Source of the DNA: Planctomyces sp.
GTDB lineage: Bacteria; Planctomycetota; Planctomycetia; Planctomycetales; Planctomycetaceae
DNA: 64,000 bases
Assembly: GCA_016795105.1 (NCBI GenBank)
Contig: JAEUIH010000033.1
Span: 1-64,000 of the forward strand
Direction: 5' to 3'
A model generated the notes under the pieces. The model had not been told where the DNA came from. It did no database searches and saw nothing but the letters and a program-made list of their open reading frames with translations. Shown here piece after piece: positions 17,342 through 24,857 of the stretch. Each line of letters begins with the position of its first letter. Position 1 is the stretch's first letter. The translations under genes and the position numbers were made by a program.

Positions 17342-18757
17342 ATGACAATTTTTGTTCGGTGTAACTGTGGGCGCGGTCTGAATCTTGCGGATGATCTGCG
17401 GGGGAAACGAATCAAGTGCCCTGAATGCAGTGCGATTCTGACGGTCAAAGACGAAGGGACGACAGGAGGCAGTTCAGCGCCCGGAGCCGGCTCAAAGTCG
17501 ACACCGAATCCTTCCGCGACTGCTGGATCCACAAGCACAACTGAACGCGCAGCATCTCCAAAGCCACCAGCCATTCCAACTGCTCCGAAATCACCACCGA
17601 AACCGAGGACATCGCGTCCGGAACCGAAAGCTGCGGCTCGCAAGTCATCGACTCGTGCTTCGGATAACCTCGACTGGATAGAACCCGAGCCGGAAGACTA
17701 TGACGATCCATTCGCGCCTGCGATGGCACCACAGCGAAGTACAGCTCGCAGTCGTCCTCGAACGAAATCCAGTGTGCCATGGCTGCCGATCTTCGGCGGA
17801 CTTGGTGGCATTGCGTTCGTGGCCGTAATTGTTGTGCTTGCCATCAAGTTCCTCGGAGGCGGAGCGACACCCGAGTCAGCATTTGGCCCGGCGACAGCGA
17901 TCGGACTTCCCGGGGCGTCTACACCCCCAATACCGTCAAAACCCGCACTGAATCAGCAGGTGGGAAATGGAGTGATGACGGGGTTGACGTCATTTCAGTC
18001 ACCGGGTTCGCCTGGAGGATCGACTCAGCTGCAGGTCTACATGCCTCCGGGTAATCACGCTCAGAGGAGTCTTGGCTGTATTCTCGTCGCTCCGGCCGGC
18101 ACAAATCTGCTGATGGGGAACATGATTGATGACAGCAGCTACCACGACGAAACGCTGCCGTACGCGGAAGCCGGTTTTTTGACAATCAAGTATTCGATTG
18201 ATGGTGGCATTGCCGATGTGGATAACGCGAATGACGCTCAGATGGTTGATGCCTATCGCCAGTTTCGCGATGCTCGATATGGCGTTACCAACACATCTCG
18301 AGCGATTGATTTTGCACTGAGTTACGCTGAAGTGGATCCGAACCGAATCTACGTTGCCGGTCACAGCTCCGCTGGTACACTCGCATTGCTTGCAGCAGAA
18401 CACGATCCGCGAGTGAAGGGCTGCATTGCCTACGCACCATGTGCGGATGTTGAATCCTTCCATGCAGATCTGCATTCGGACTTCTTTGTTCGGCAAGTCT
18501 TCCGGGATATCAAATTTGTGTCGAAGGATTCATCACCCACAACGTATCAGTCTCGGCTCAACTGTCCGGTGTTTCTGTTTCAGGCTGCCGACGATTCCGT
18601 GGTCAGCGTGACAGAGACTCGACAATTTGCCGAGCAGGTCCGCGCCCACAACCCGCAGGTGGAATATGCTGAAGTCCCGAGTGGCGAACATTATGATTCA
18701 ATGATCCAGCAAGGCATCCCGCGTGCAGTGCTCTGGCTGATGAAACTGACGCGATAA
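17342..18757 (+). CDS. Zinc-ribbon / TM / alpha-beta hydrolase fusion protein
   Basis: 471 residues in three parts. The N-terminal 40 residues form a zinc ribbon (VRCNCGRGLN ... IKCPECSAIL). A Pro/Ser/Thr/Ala-rich low-complexity linker runs to about residue 140, and one membrane helix follows (IFGGLGGIAFVAVIVVLAIKFL). The C-terminal domain is a dienelactone-hydrolase/prolyl-oligopeptidase-type hydrolase with Ser342 in GHSSAG, Asp417 or Asp418 in QAADDSVV and His450 in SGEHYDSM, a complete triad. The likely topology is a cytoplasmic zinc ribbon with an exported hydrolase, but orientation is not certain. It follows the giant redox gene by 23 bases and may share its transcript. The substrate is unknown. 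Confidence 0.85.
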   Translation: MTIFVRCNCGRGLNLADDLRGKRIKCPECSAILTVKDEGTTGGSSAPGAGSKSTPNPSATAGSTSTTERAASPKPPAIPTAPKSPPKPRTSRPEPKAAARKSSTRASDNLDWIEPEPEDYDDPFAPAMAPQRSTARSRPRTKSSVPWLPIFGGLGGIAFVAVIVVLAIKFLGGGATPESAFGPATAIGLPGASTPPIPSKPALNQQVGNGVMTGLTSFQSPGSPGGSTQLQVYMPPGNHAQRSLGCILVAPAGTNLLMGNMIDDSSYHDETLPYAEAGFLTIKYSIDGGIADVDNANDAQMVDAYRQFRDARYGVTNTSRAIDFALSYAEVDPNRIYVAGHSSAGTLALLAAEHDPRVKGCIAYAPCADVESFHADLHSDFFVRQVFRDIKFVSKDSSPTTYQSRLNCPVFLFQAADDSVVSVTETRQFAEQVRAHNPQVEYAEVPSGEHYDSMIQQGIPRAVLWLMKLTR

Positions 18758-19390
18758 CACCCAGAAGAAGATTCCGCAGATTCTGGAATTACCCTGCAGG
18801 TCGTGAACCTGCTTTTTCAATTCTGATAGTGTGAACACTTCGCAAGCTCGGCAGGAATATCTCCCAGCGCATCGCGGCATTCTGCTGTGACGACCTTATG
18901 TGGCAGGAGAATGTTCTTCCCGAACCGATATCTTTTTGCCCGGACATGTTTTTGCCCTCATCGCGCGAGCCCCCACCTCTATCGGTGTTTTTCACCTGAC
19001 CCCTGAAGTAAAGAGATGATTCTGTCGACGTTCAATTTTCAGAGGCTGCATCGCAGTTGCTGGATCTAAGACGATCGTTGTTCCGCTTTCGTTTCTCGCA
19101 CAATCCGGGCCAGTACGGCTGCTCTGACGCCTGCGGCTAGCCGTTAAACTGGGCAAACGGCTCGGAGTCGGTCAATTCTTTGAAAACGGGTGTTTTCAAC
19201 TTTATTTTGGAAGAAAACTCTGCAGACATCGGCCCGGAGACTCGTTGAAAGCCGCAAATTTCGCAGTCGGCGGGGGTTAGGGTCATGTTTTGGGGGCAGG
19301 AAACCGCGTTTCCTCTTGCCTCAATACCGATTTCTTTGACACACTGTGGGAAAAGAAGTTCTGTTCAGACCTTTTAAGGGTGTTGATCGT
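18758..19390. other. Intergenic region, 633 bases
   Basis: No convincing gene on either strand. It contains a terminator-like hairpin at 19180-19209 and a TTGACA at 19336-19341 with no clear -10 partner. Short Pro/Leu frames here lack family features. The coding frame of the downstream exported protein extends back to 19346, but its signal peptide begins at the ATG at 19391. Confidence 0.5.
19180..19209 (+). terminator. Possible rho-independent terminator
   Basis: An 8-bp stem TTGAAAAC/GTTTTCAA with a GGGT loop, followed by CTTTATTTT. The stem is AT-rich and therefore weak. It would end the transcript of the redox/hydrolase pair before the next gene group. Confidence 0.4.
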
Positions 19391-20203
19391 ATGCGCGGGT
19401 TGAATTGTTCGGCGATGGGCTTGATTGCCGCTGCGTGTCTCTGGCTGAATGCCTCTTCGGCGATTGCTCAGGGGCTGCTTTTCAATCTTCCGGAGGACGG
19501 AACTGCCGTCGAGTACGAAGGAACTCTGCGGTATTTAACCGGTGATCAGGATCCCCAGCCACTGGAGTGGACCTCGGAACTGAGCATTAAGTCGGTCGGA
19601 CAGGAGCAGGCTGAGTATCAGGGTGTGATGCAGGCGTGCCGCTGGATTGAAATCAAAGTTGTAACCGGCAAATCAGAGGCAGCAGGAATCGACCCTGGGC
19701 CGGTTGGTGCCAGACTCTACAAGATACTGGTCCCTGAAAGCCGCATTATGGCGACAGCCACCGACACAGACACAATTCCAAATCACATGATCCCGATTGT
19801 GAAGGGATATCGCCGACTGGGTGAAGAGGCCGTTCGTGAAATCAAGTCCCCGGCACTGCGAATTTATCCCACGATTACATTGCTCACAAATTATGATCAG
19901 CCGGAACTTGTGGCATCCGGCCAGGTTCCTGAAGTTCTCGATACAGCTCTCTCACTGACGGCCGACCACATGAAAGGCAAACTGGTCATGGAGTCGCCTG
20001 AAAGTCGCTCCACCAATGAGGCCAACTACTGGGTTTCGTCTGAGGTCCCATTTGGGCTGGCTCGATGGCAGGTCACCGTTGTTCGCGAAGAGAAAGAGCC
20101 AACCTCACCACGGGCCGAGTTTCGTCAGGTGAGTATTGAAACTGTGGATATGAAACTGCGCAAGATTCGCCAAAACGCCGAAAGCGAACTCTCCACCCCA
20201 TAA
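19391..20203 (+). CDS. Exported protein of unknown function
   Basis: 270 residues from the ATG at 19391, which directly begins a Sec signal peptide (MGLIAAACLWLNASSAIAQ, cleavage after AIA). The frame is open from 19346, but the extra 15 residues would bury the signal. The mature part is a soluble beta-rich-looking domain (GTAVEYEGTLRYLTGDQDP, WIEIKVVTGKSEAAGIDPG) with a Lys/Arg-rich end. No family was recognised. It begins the plus-strand run toward the OleC-like gene but is 84 bases from the next gene, so co-transcription is uncertain. Confidence 0.75.
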   Translation: MRGLNCSAMGLIAAACLWLNASSAIAQGLLFNLPEDGTAVEYEGTLRYLTGDQDPQPLEWTSELSIKSVGQEQAEYQGVMQACRWIEIKVVTGKSEAAGIDPGPVGARLYKILVPESRIMATATDTDTIPNHMIPIVKGYRRLGEEAVREIKSPALRIYPTITLLTNYDQPELVASGQVPEVLDTALSLTADHMKGKLVMESPESRSTNEANYWVSSEVPFGLARWQVTVVREEKEPTSPRAEFRQVSIETVDMKLRKIRQNAESELSTP

Positions 20204-20287
20204 TCAGCGTAGCCTGGGCATCTCTGTCCGAGCAGGCCAGTGCCAGGAGGCAGGGTTCGGCATCACGGCGGGGCGTGATGAGTACAC

Positions 20288-21502
20288 ATGAGACTGGGAG
20301 GTGGAGCAATTCCGACAAGCAATCGCTTTAACCACCAGAACTATCCAACGACTCCTGCCGTACCACCTGTCTTTCAGAAGCTGACTGCGATCCCGGGTCA
20401 GTCTGAACAATGTCCGGAACTGCATGCATCGCTTGGAATACGGCGAGTGTATGTTGTTCACGGAACATTTCTTGGGAATGACCCTCTGGGTCTGTCGGAA
20501 GTGTTACGGGAGATCGGCCGCAGCATTCCGCTGGCGGCGTCGGCTGCGAATTCCATCGCCACGGCGATTGAGGAACGGACTCGTGCAATTGCCGGATCGC
20601 TTCCCTCTGAACTCGGAAATTATTCGGCCGATTTTCGTGACCTGTTTCAATCGTTAACAGGTCCGGACCCGGTTGTGGAACTCATGACATGGTCAAGCCA
20701 GAATCACCATGTGGCTCGAGCTGATTTGGCAGTTCGACTTGCGGCTGAGCTGCTGAGACGGAACTTTGACAATGAAGAACGAGTTCTCTTATGGGGTCAT
20801 TCGCATGCGGGCAATGCTTTTGCGTTGCTGACCAATCTGCTCGCAAACCAGAAGGACGCGGTGGCCAGATTCTTTGATGCATCGCGGGGGCAGATGGATG
20901 CTCATTGGCTTGAAGTTCGCAACCTGCTTGCCGCTTCTCCGACTCCACATCCGATTGCAAAAAACATCTTGATTGCGGCTTTTGGAACACCCGTTCGATA
21001 TGGCTGGGATCTCTCGGGTTGTCGCGAACTCGTACACGTTCTGCACCACCGCGAATATCCGCCTGACGCACCAACATTAACTCAGCCACTCTACCCCCCA
21101 CACAAGTTTCTGGATGTGCTGAATGCTCGTTATGGGGACTGGGTGCAGGCATTTGCGATCGCAGGCACAGATGTCTCGACTCCGGTTGTGTCAGGCACCA
21201 ACGAGGCACTGGATCAACTCCTCACTGAAGGACTGGTGTCTCCGGAACTGACGGTTGAACTTAAGTTCATCGGATCGAACCGAATTCAGAAACTTTGTGG
21301 ATGGTGGAAAACCGGCACGCGCTGCCATCAGGACGGAATTAATGTTCTGGTTGAGTATGAGCCCAGCGGGAGATTGACTGCTCTCGGGAAGCCGATAGAA
21401 CTCAGTCTGCTTGGGCATGGTGTCGCTACCAGTCTGCACTGGTTGCCGGCACACCTTAAGCTTGTGACTGACCAGTTCCTGAAGACTATAACCAGAATCT
21501 GA
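20288..21502 (+). CDS. Alpha/beta-hydrolase-fold protein with GHSHAG motif
   Basis: 404 residues without a signal peptide. The early strand-turn segment YVVHGTFLGND resembles an oxyanion-hole region and the nucleophile elbow is GHSHAG with Ser172 (VLLWGHSHAGNAFALL). A C-terminal histidine is available in SLLGHGVATSLHW. The overall similarity is to lipase-like hydrolases, but the rest of the sequence is unfamiliar. It is followed five bases later by a membrane protein gene, so the two are probably translated from one message. The substrate is unknown. Confidence 0.75.
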   Translation: MRLGGGAIPTSNRFNHQNYPTTPAVPPVFQKLTAIPGQSEQCPELHASLGIRRVYVVHGTFLGNDPLGLSEVLREIGRSIPLAASAANSIATAIEERTRAIAGSLPSELGNYSADFRDLFQSLTGPDPVVELMTWSSQNHHVARADLAVRLAAELLRRNFDNEERVLLWGHSHAGNAFALLTNLLANQKDAVARFFDASRGQMDAHWLEVRNLLAASPTPHPIAKNILIAAFGTPVRYGWDLSGCRELVHVLHHREYPPDAPTLTQPLYPPHKFLDVLNARYGDWVQAFAIAGTDVSTPVVSGTNEALDQLLTEGLVSPELTVELKFIGSNRIQKLCGWWKTGTRCHQDGINVLVEYEPSGRLTALGKPIELSLLGHGVATSLHWLPAHLKLVTDQFLKTITRI

Positions 21503-21507
21503 GCTCT

Positions 21508-22224
21508 ATGAAGAAAGAGGACTTTTATCGCTGGTTCGAGGGACGCAAGGGAACTCAGCAGAGAATTCTGTACGGCGCATTGATTACCCTGACTCTGATG
21601 GGGCTCATCGCCTGCTTTTTCGAATGGCTGATCTTCTTTGTCATCCTTAAAATAGGTTTCATCAAGTCATCAGCCATTCTGGCAGCATTCGTTGGGATGC
21701 TGATTTCCGGGGGCGTATTGCTTGGTTCCTGGTTACGTCTGCCAGTACACCTCGGCGATACAAAACATGAAGTTGACGTTGACGGTCGCGTAATCGAAAT
21801 TGCGGTTGCTCCAACGATGACGGCCGTCTGGACATATGCCTTTGGCACGATCGACTCCGACCGCAATTTTGCAGAGAGGTTGATTGCGTGGCTGTGCCTT
21901 CCCCAGCGACTGTTGTGTGCAGCGTGGTATGTCTGGAAAAGAGTTGGGCAGGTGAATTCAATTCACCTTGAAGCGTGTGCCGACATCGTGCGGATGTTGT
22001 TTCGCAAGGCAGAACGAGTCGAAGTCGAAACGATTATCGAAAAGAAGCCATCTCTGAATATCGTCAGAACTTTGCGGGATGTTTCGCTCTTCGACGGAGT
22101 CATCTTTCTCACCCGTAAAGGTGTCGCTTTAAGTCTCACCGGACGACTGCTGGATGACCTGACCGAATGGAAGGCTCAGCAGACCTCCGCGGAGTTCAGC
22201 GGAGACCAGCAGGGTTTTGATTAA
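21508..22224 (+). CDS. Membrane protein of unknown function
   Basis: 238 residues with two adjacent N-terminal membrane helices (ALITLTLMGLIACFFEWLIF and SAILAAFVGMLISGGVLLGS) and a cytoplasmic-looking remainder with possible further hydrophobic patches. No domain was recognised. The start lies five bases after the GHSHAG hydrolase stop; the GNAT gene begins 27 bases after its own stop. The close spacing suggests it works with the hydrolase. Confidence 0.75.
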   Translation: MKKEDFYRWFEGRKGTQQRILYGALITLTLMGLIACFFEWLIFFVILKIGFIKSSAILAAFVGMLISGGVLLGSWLRLPVHLGDTKHEVDVDGRVIEIAVAPTMTAVWTYAFGTIDSDRNFAERLIAWLCLPQRLLCAAWYVWKRVGQVNSIHLEACADIVRMLFRKAERVEVETIIEKKPSLNIVRTLRDVSLFDGVIFLTRKGVALSLTGRLLDDLTEWKAQQTSAEFSGDQQGFD

Positions 22225-22251
22225 TCCATTTTCAGTCAATGATTTCTGATC

Positions 22252-23244
22252 GTGTTGCGGCTGCTTCAACCAACGGATGACTGGACGCGTTACGAAACAG
22301 GCACGTTGCCTTTTCCGAAGCTGTCCGACTACCTGAGAGACGAGGCTCAGGCACATGCGATCTGGCTGAACTCGGACGGTGTTGCGACGGCCCGCTGTTC
22401 ACTGTGGTGGGATCAGACACCCCGATACCAGGATTCACGCGTTGGAACCATTGGCCACTACTCCGCCAGTTCTCTCGAGACAGGAAGACGGCTGATCGAG
22501 GCATCTGAGCAAGTGCTTTCCGATCATGGATGTGGCTATGTGATTGGCCCAATGGACGGAAATACCTGGCGAAAATATCGATTTGTGATTCGAGATACCT
22601 GTGGATTTCCCCAGTTCTTTCTTGAGCCCGCGCATCCAGTCGACTGGCCTGATCATTTTCACAGCGCCGGCTATTCTGTTCTTGCAGAATACTACTCGGC
22701 CGTGTGTGAAGACCTCTCGATTCGAGACCCGCGAACGGAACGACTTCAGCAACAGTTCAAAGACGCTGGCATGAATTTTCGTTGGTTTCAGCGAGATGCC
22801 CAGGAAGACGATCTTAGGGCGATTCATCAGGTGTCTTTGGCTGCGTTTCGATCTGCATTCCTGTTTGTGCCGATCAGTTTTGAAGAATTTCAGACGCAGT
22901 TTCGCCCGCTTCTGGAACGAGTTCCGACAGACTGGATTCTGATAGCAGAACAAAACAGCCGTGTCGTTGGATTTGTCTTTGGTGTGCCGGACGCCATGGA
23001 GGCGGCGCGGGGCCATAAATCTGATACAGTGATTCTGAAATCAATTGGCTTGTATCCAGAACGAGACCTTGCCGGGCTGGGGATTCTGATGGTTCAGCAC
23101 TTTCACGATGTCGTACGGGAGCGGGGATTTCACAGAGTGATCCACGCGATGGTGCATTCAGAAAATGCTGCCGCGAACAATATTTCCTCACGCTATACGC
23201 ATCCTTTCCGGACCTATGGCTTGTTTGGGCGCAAGTTGTCGTGA
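22252..23244 (+). CDS. GNAT family N-acetyltransferase
   Basis: 330 residues starting at a GTG. The C-terminal half (from about residue 160) has GNAT features: WILIAEQNSRVVGFVFG (strands 3-4), the acetyl-CoA loop region LYPERDLAGLGILMVQHF and HRVIHAMVHSENAAANNISS. The N-terminal half is a second, less conserved GNAT-like lobe. It transfers an acyl group from acyl-CoA to an amine, substrate unknown. It overlaps the start of the adenylate-forming enzyme by four bases (GTGA), a clear sign of coupling. The context makes an N-acylation step in the neighbouring pathway possible, which is inference. Confidence 0.85.
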   Translation: MLRLLQPTDDWTRYETGTLPFPKLSDYLRDEAQAHAIWLNSDGVATARCSLWWDQTPRYQDSRVGTIGHYSASSLETGRRLIEASEQVLSDHGCGYVIGPMDGNTWRKYRFVIRDTCGFPQFFLEPAHPVDWPDHFHSAGYSVLAEYYSAVCEDLSIRDPRTERLQQQFKDAGMNFRWFQRDAQEDDLRAIHQVSLAAFRSAFLFVPISFEEFQTQFRPLLERVPTDWILIAEQNSRVVGFVFGVPDAMEAARGHKSDTVILKSIGLYPERDLAGLGILMVQHFHDVVRERGFHRVIHAMVHSENAAANNISSRYTHPFRTYGLFGRKLS

Positions 23245-24857
23245 GCAATATCAGTGAACTTCTCGACCTCGTGGCTAACGAGATTCCTAAGTCCCCTGCA
23301 ATCACATCAAGGCGTCGTGGACTGGATGAAACACTCAGCTTCCGAAGACTTCAGGAGTGCGTCTGCTGCGAAGCTCTCCGGCTCAGAAAACTGGGGCTTC
23401 GGCCCGGAAACCGGATCCTGGTGATGTGCTCTCCCGGGATGAGACTCTATATCTCAGTGCTCGCGATTTTTCGGATTGGAGCCACGGCCGTCTTTGTTGA
23501 TCCCGGTGCAGGGCTGAAACGTTTGAATGAATGCTGTCGAGCCGCGGAGCTGACAGCAGTTCTGGCGACACCTGCTGCATGGATGCTGAGGCCGCTGGTC
23601 CCGGAGTTGAGATGGAAGCCTCGCTGGATCCGAGTTTGCAGGCGGTTCGATCGTATTGCCGACAGAGTTTCTGCCGAAGTCGTTGGAAGCGACCATTCGG
23701 CTCTGCTGACCTTCACAAGCGGCAGCACCGGAGAACCAAGAGGTGTGATTCGTTCTCACGGATTCCTGGCAATCCAGCAGGCTGCCATTGCTCGGGAATG
23801 TGAACTGCACGCTGGTGAATCGCAGTTGTTGACGATGCCCATGTTTGTTCTGTCGAATCTGGCAGCCGGGTTGCACAGTATCGTTGGCGACGTCCGCCTC
23901 AGGAAGCCACGAAATGACTCTCCGCAAAGACTGATCTCGCAGATTGAAGCCTCTCACCCATCCCGATTGCTTGTGTCTCCATCACTCCTCGACGAACTTG
24001 CCAGATACGCAATTCGGGAATCAAGGGTTCTGGCGTCAGTCCGCCGCATTACAACTGGAGGAGCTCCGGTTTTTCCTCGAACCATATTGGCCGCAAAACT
24101 TGCCATGCCAAATGCTCGAGTTGATGTTGTCTATGGTTCGACCGAAGCGGAACCCATTTCAGTGTTGAGCTGGAGTGCTGGCCAGACATGTGACTATCTG
24201 CAGACACGTGAGGGGTTTGGGCTGCCAGCCGGCAAGTTATGTGAAGATATCAGCGTGCGACTGCTGTCGACACACTGGAATCGGACTCCGGATTCCGAAG
24301 CATCTCATGATATCGGACCTCAGGTTGTTTCAGTAGAAGCATTAGATTCGCACACTCTGTCATTTCCTTGTACCGGTGAAATTGTGGTGAGTGGAGAACG
24401 AGTCTTAAAGGGGTATCTAAACTCCGCTGGAGATCGCGAATCAAAGATTCGAGTGGGGGAACGCATATGGCATCGAACGGGAGATGTTGGACGATTCGAT
24501 GAACATGGACGCCTGTGGTTGCTCGGGCGACTGGCAGGTCGAGTCTGTGACCGTCGCGGCTCGCTGGAAGCGTTTCGAGTGGAGGCAGCCGCAATGGAGC
24601 ACGCGAATGTCCGTCGTTGTGCACTCACCGCAATCGCCGGGCGACGTGTTCTGATCGTTGAGGCAGCCGGAAGAGAACCCAACTCCAGGTCCGAATGGAA
24701 GTCCAACCTCATGAAGCAGCTCGCATGGGCTGAACTTGATGAAGTGAAAGAGGTTCGACGAATACCGCTGGATCGACGACATCACGCAAAGGTCGACTAC
24801 CCTGCACTTCGGGCGCTTGTTGGTGCTGACCCTGAAGGAAAAGATCGGATGACCTGA
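23241..24857 (+). CDS. AMP-dependent synthetase/ligase, OleC (beta-lactone synthetase)-like
   Basis: 538-residue adenylate-forming enzyme. The ATP-binding motif is LTFTSGSTGEPRGVIRSHG, followed by VYGSTEAEP and the hinge-region HRTGDVGRFDEHGRLWLLGR. Several segments match the OleC subgroup rather than classic acyl-CoA ligases: RIGATAVFVDPGAG, GRLAGRVCDRRGSLEAFRVE and the end RIPLDRRHHAKVDYPALR. OleC enzymes activate beta-hydroxy acids and form beta-lactones on the way to long-chain olefins; however oleA, oleB and oleD are absent here, so the product may differ. The start overlaps the GNAT gene by four bases. The 3' end overlaps the convergent dikinase gene by 61 bases. Confidence 0.88.
   Translation: MSNISELLDLVANEIPKSPAITSRRRGLDETLSFRRLQECVCCEALRLRKLGLRPGNRILVMCSPGMRLYISVLAIFRIGATAVFVDPGAGLKRLNECCRAAELTAVLATPAAWMLRPLVPELRWKPRWIRVCRRFDRIADRVSAEVVGSDHSALLTFTSGSTGEPRGVIRSHGFLAIQQAAIARECELHAGESQLLTMPMFVLSNLAAGLHSIVGDVRLRKPRNDSPQRLISQIEASHPSRLLVSPSLLDELARYAIRESRVLASVRRITTGGAPVFPRTILAAKLAMPNARVDVVYGSTEAEPISVLSWSAGQTCDYLQTREGFGLPAGKLCEDISVRLLSTHWNRTPDSEASHDIGPQVVSVEALDSHTLSFPCTGEIVVSGERVLKGYLNSAGDRESKIRVGERIWHRTGDVGRFDEHGRLWLLGRLAGRVCDRRGSLEAFRVEAAAMEHANVRRCALTAIAGRRVLIVEAAGREPNSRSEWKSNLMKQLAWAELDEVKEVRRIPLDRRHHAKVDYPALRALVGADPEGKDRMT

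Noticed and set aside
22435-23016. 193-codon minus-strand frame under the GNAT gene
   Set aside because: Shadow of the GNAT coding sequence; composition rich in Arg/Ser with no motif.
20288-24857. A complete Ole (olefin) pathway
   Set aside because: Only the OleC-like enzyme is recognisable; the GHSHAG protein is not an OleB-type haloalkane-dehalogenase relative, and no thiolase or OleD-type reductase is present.
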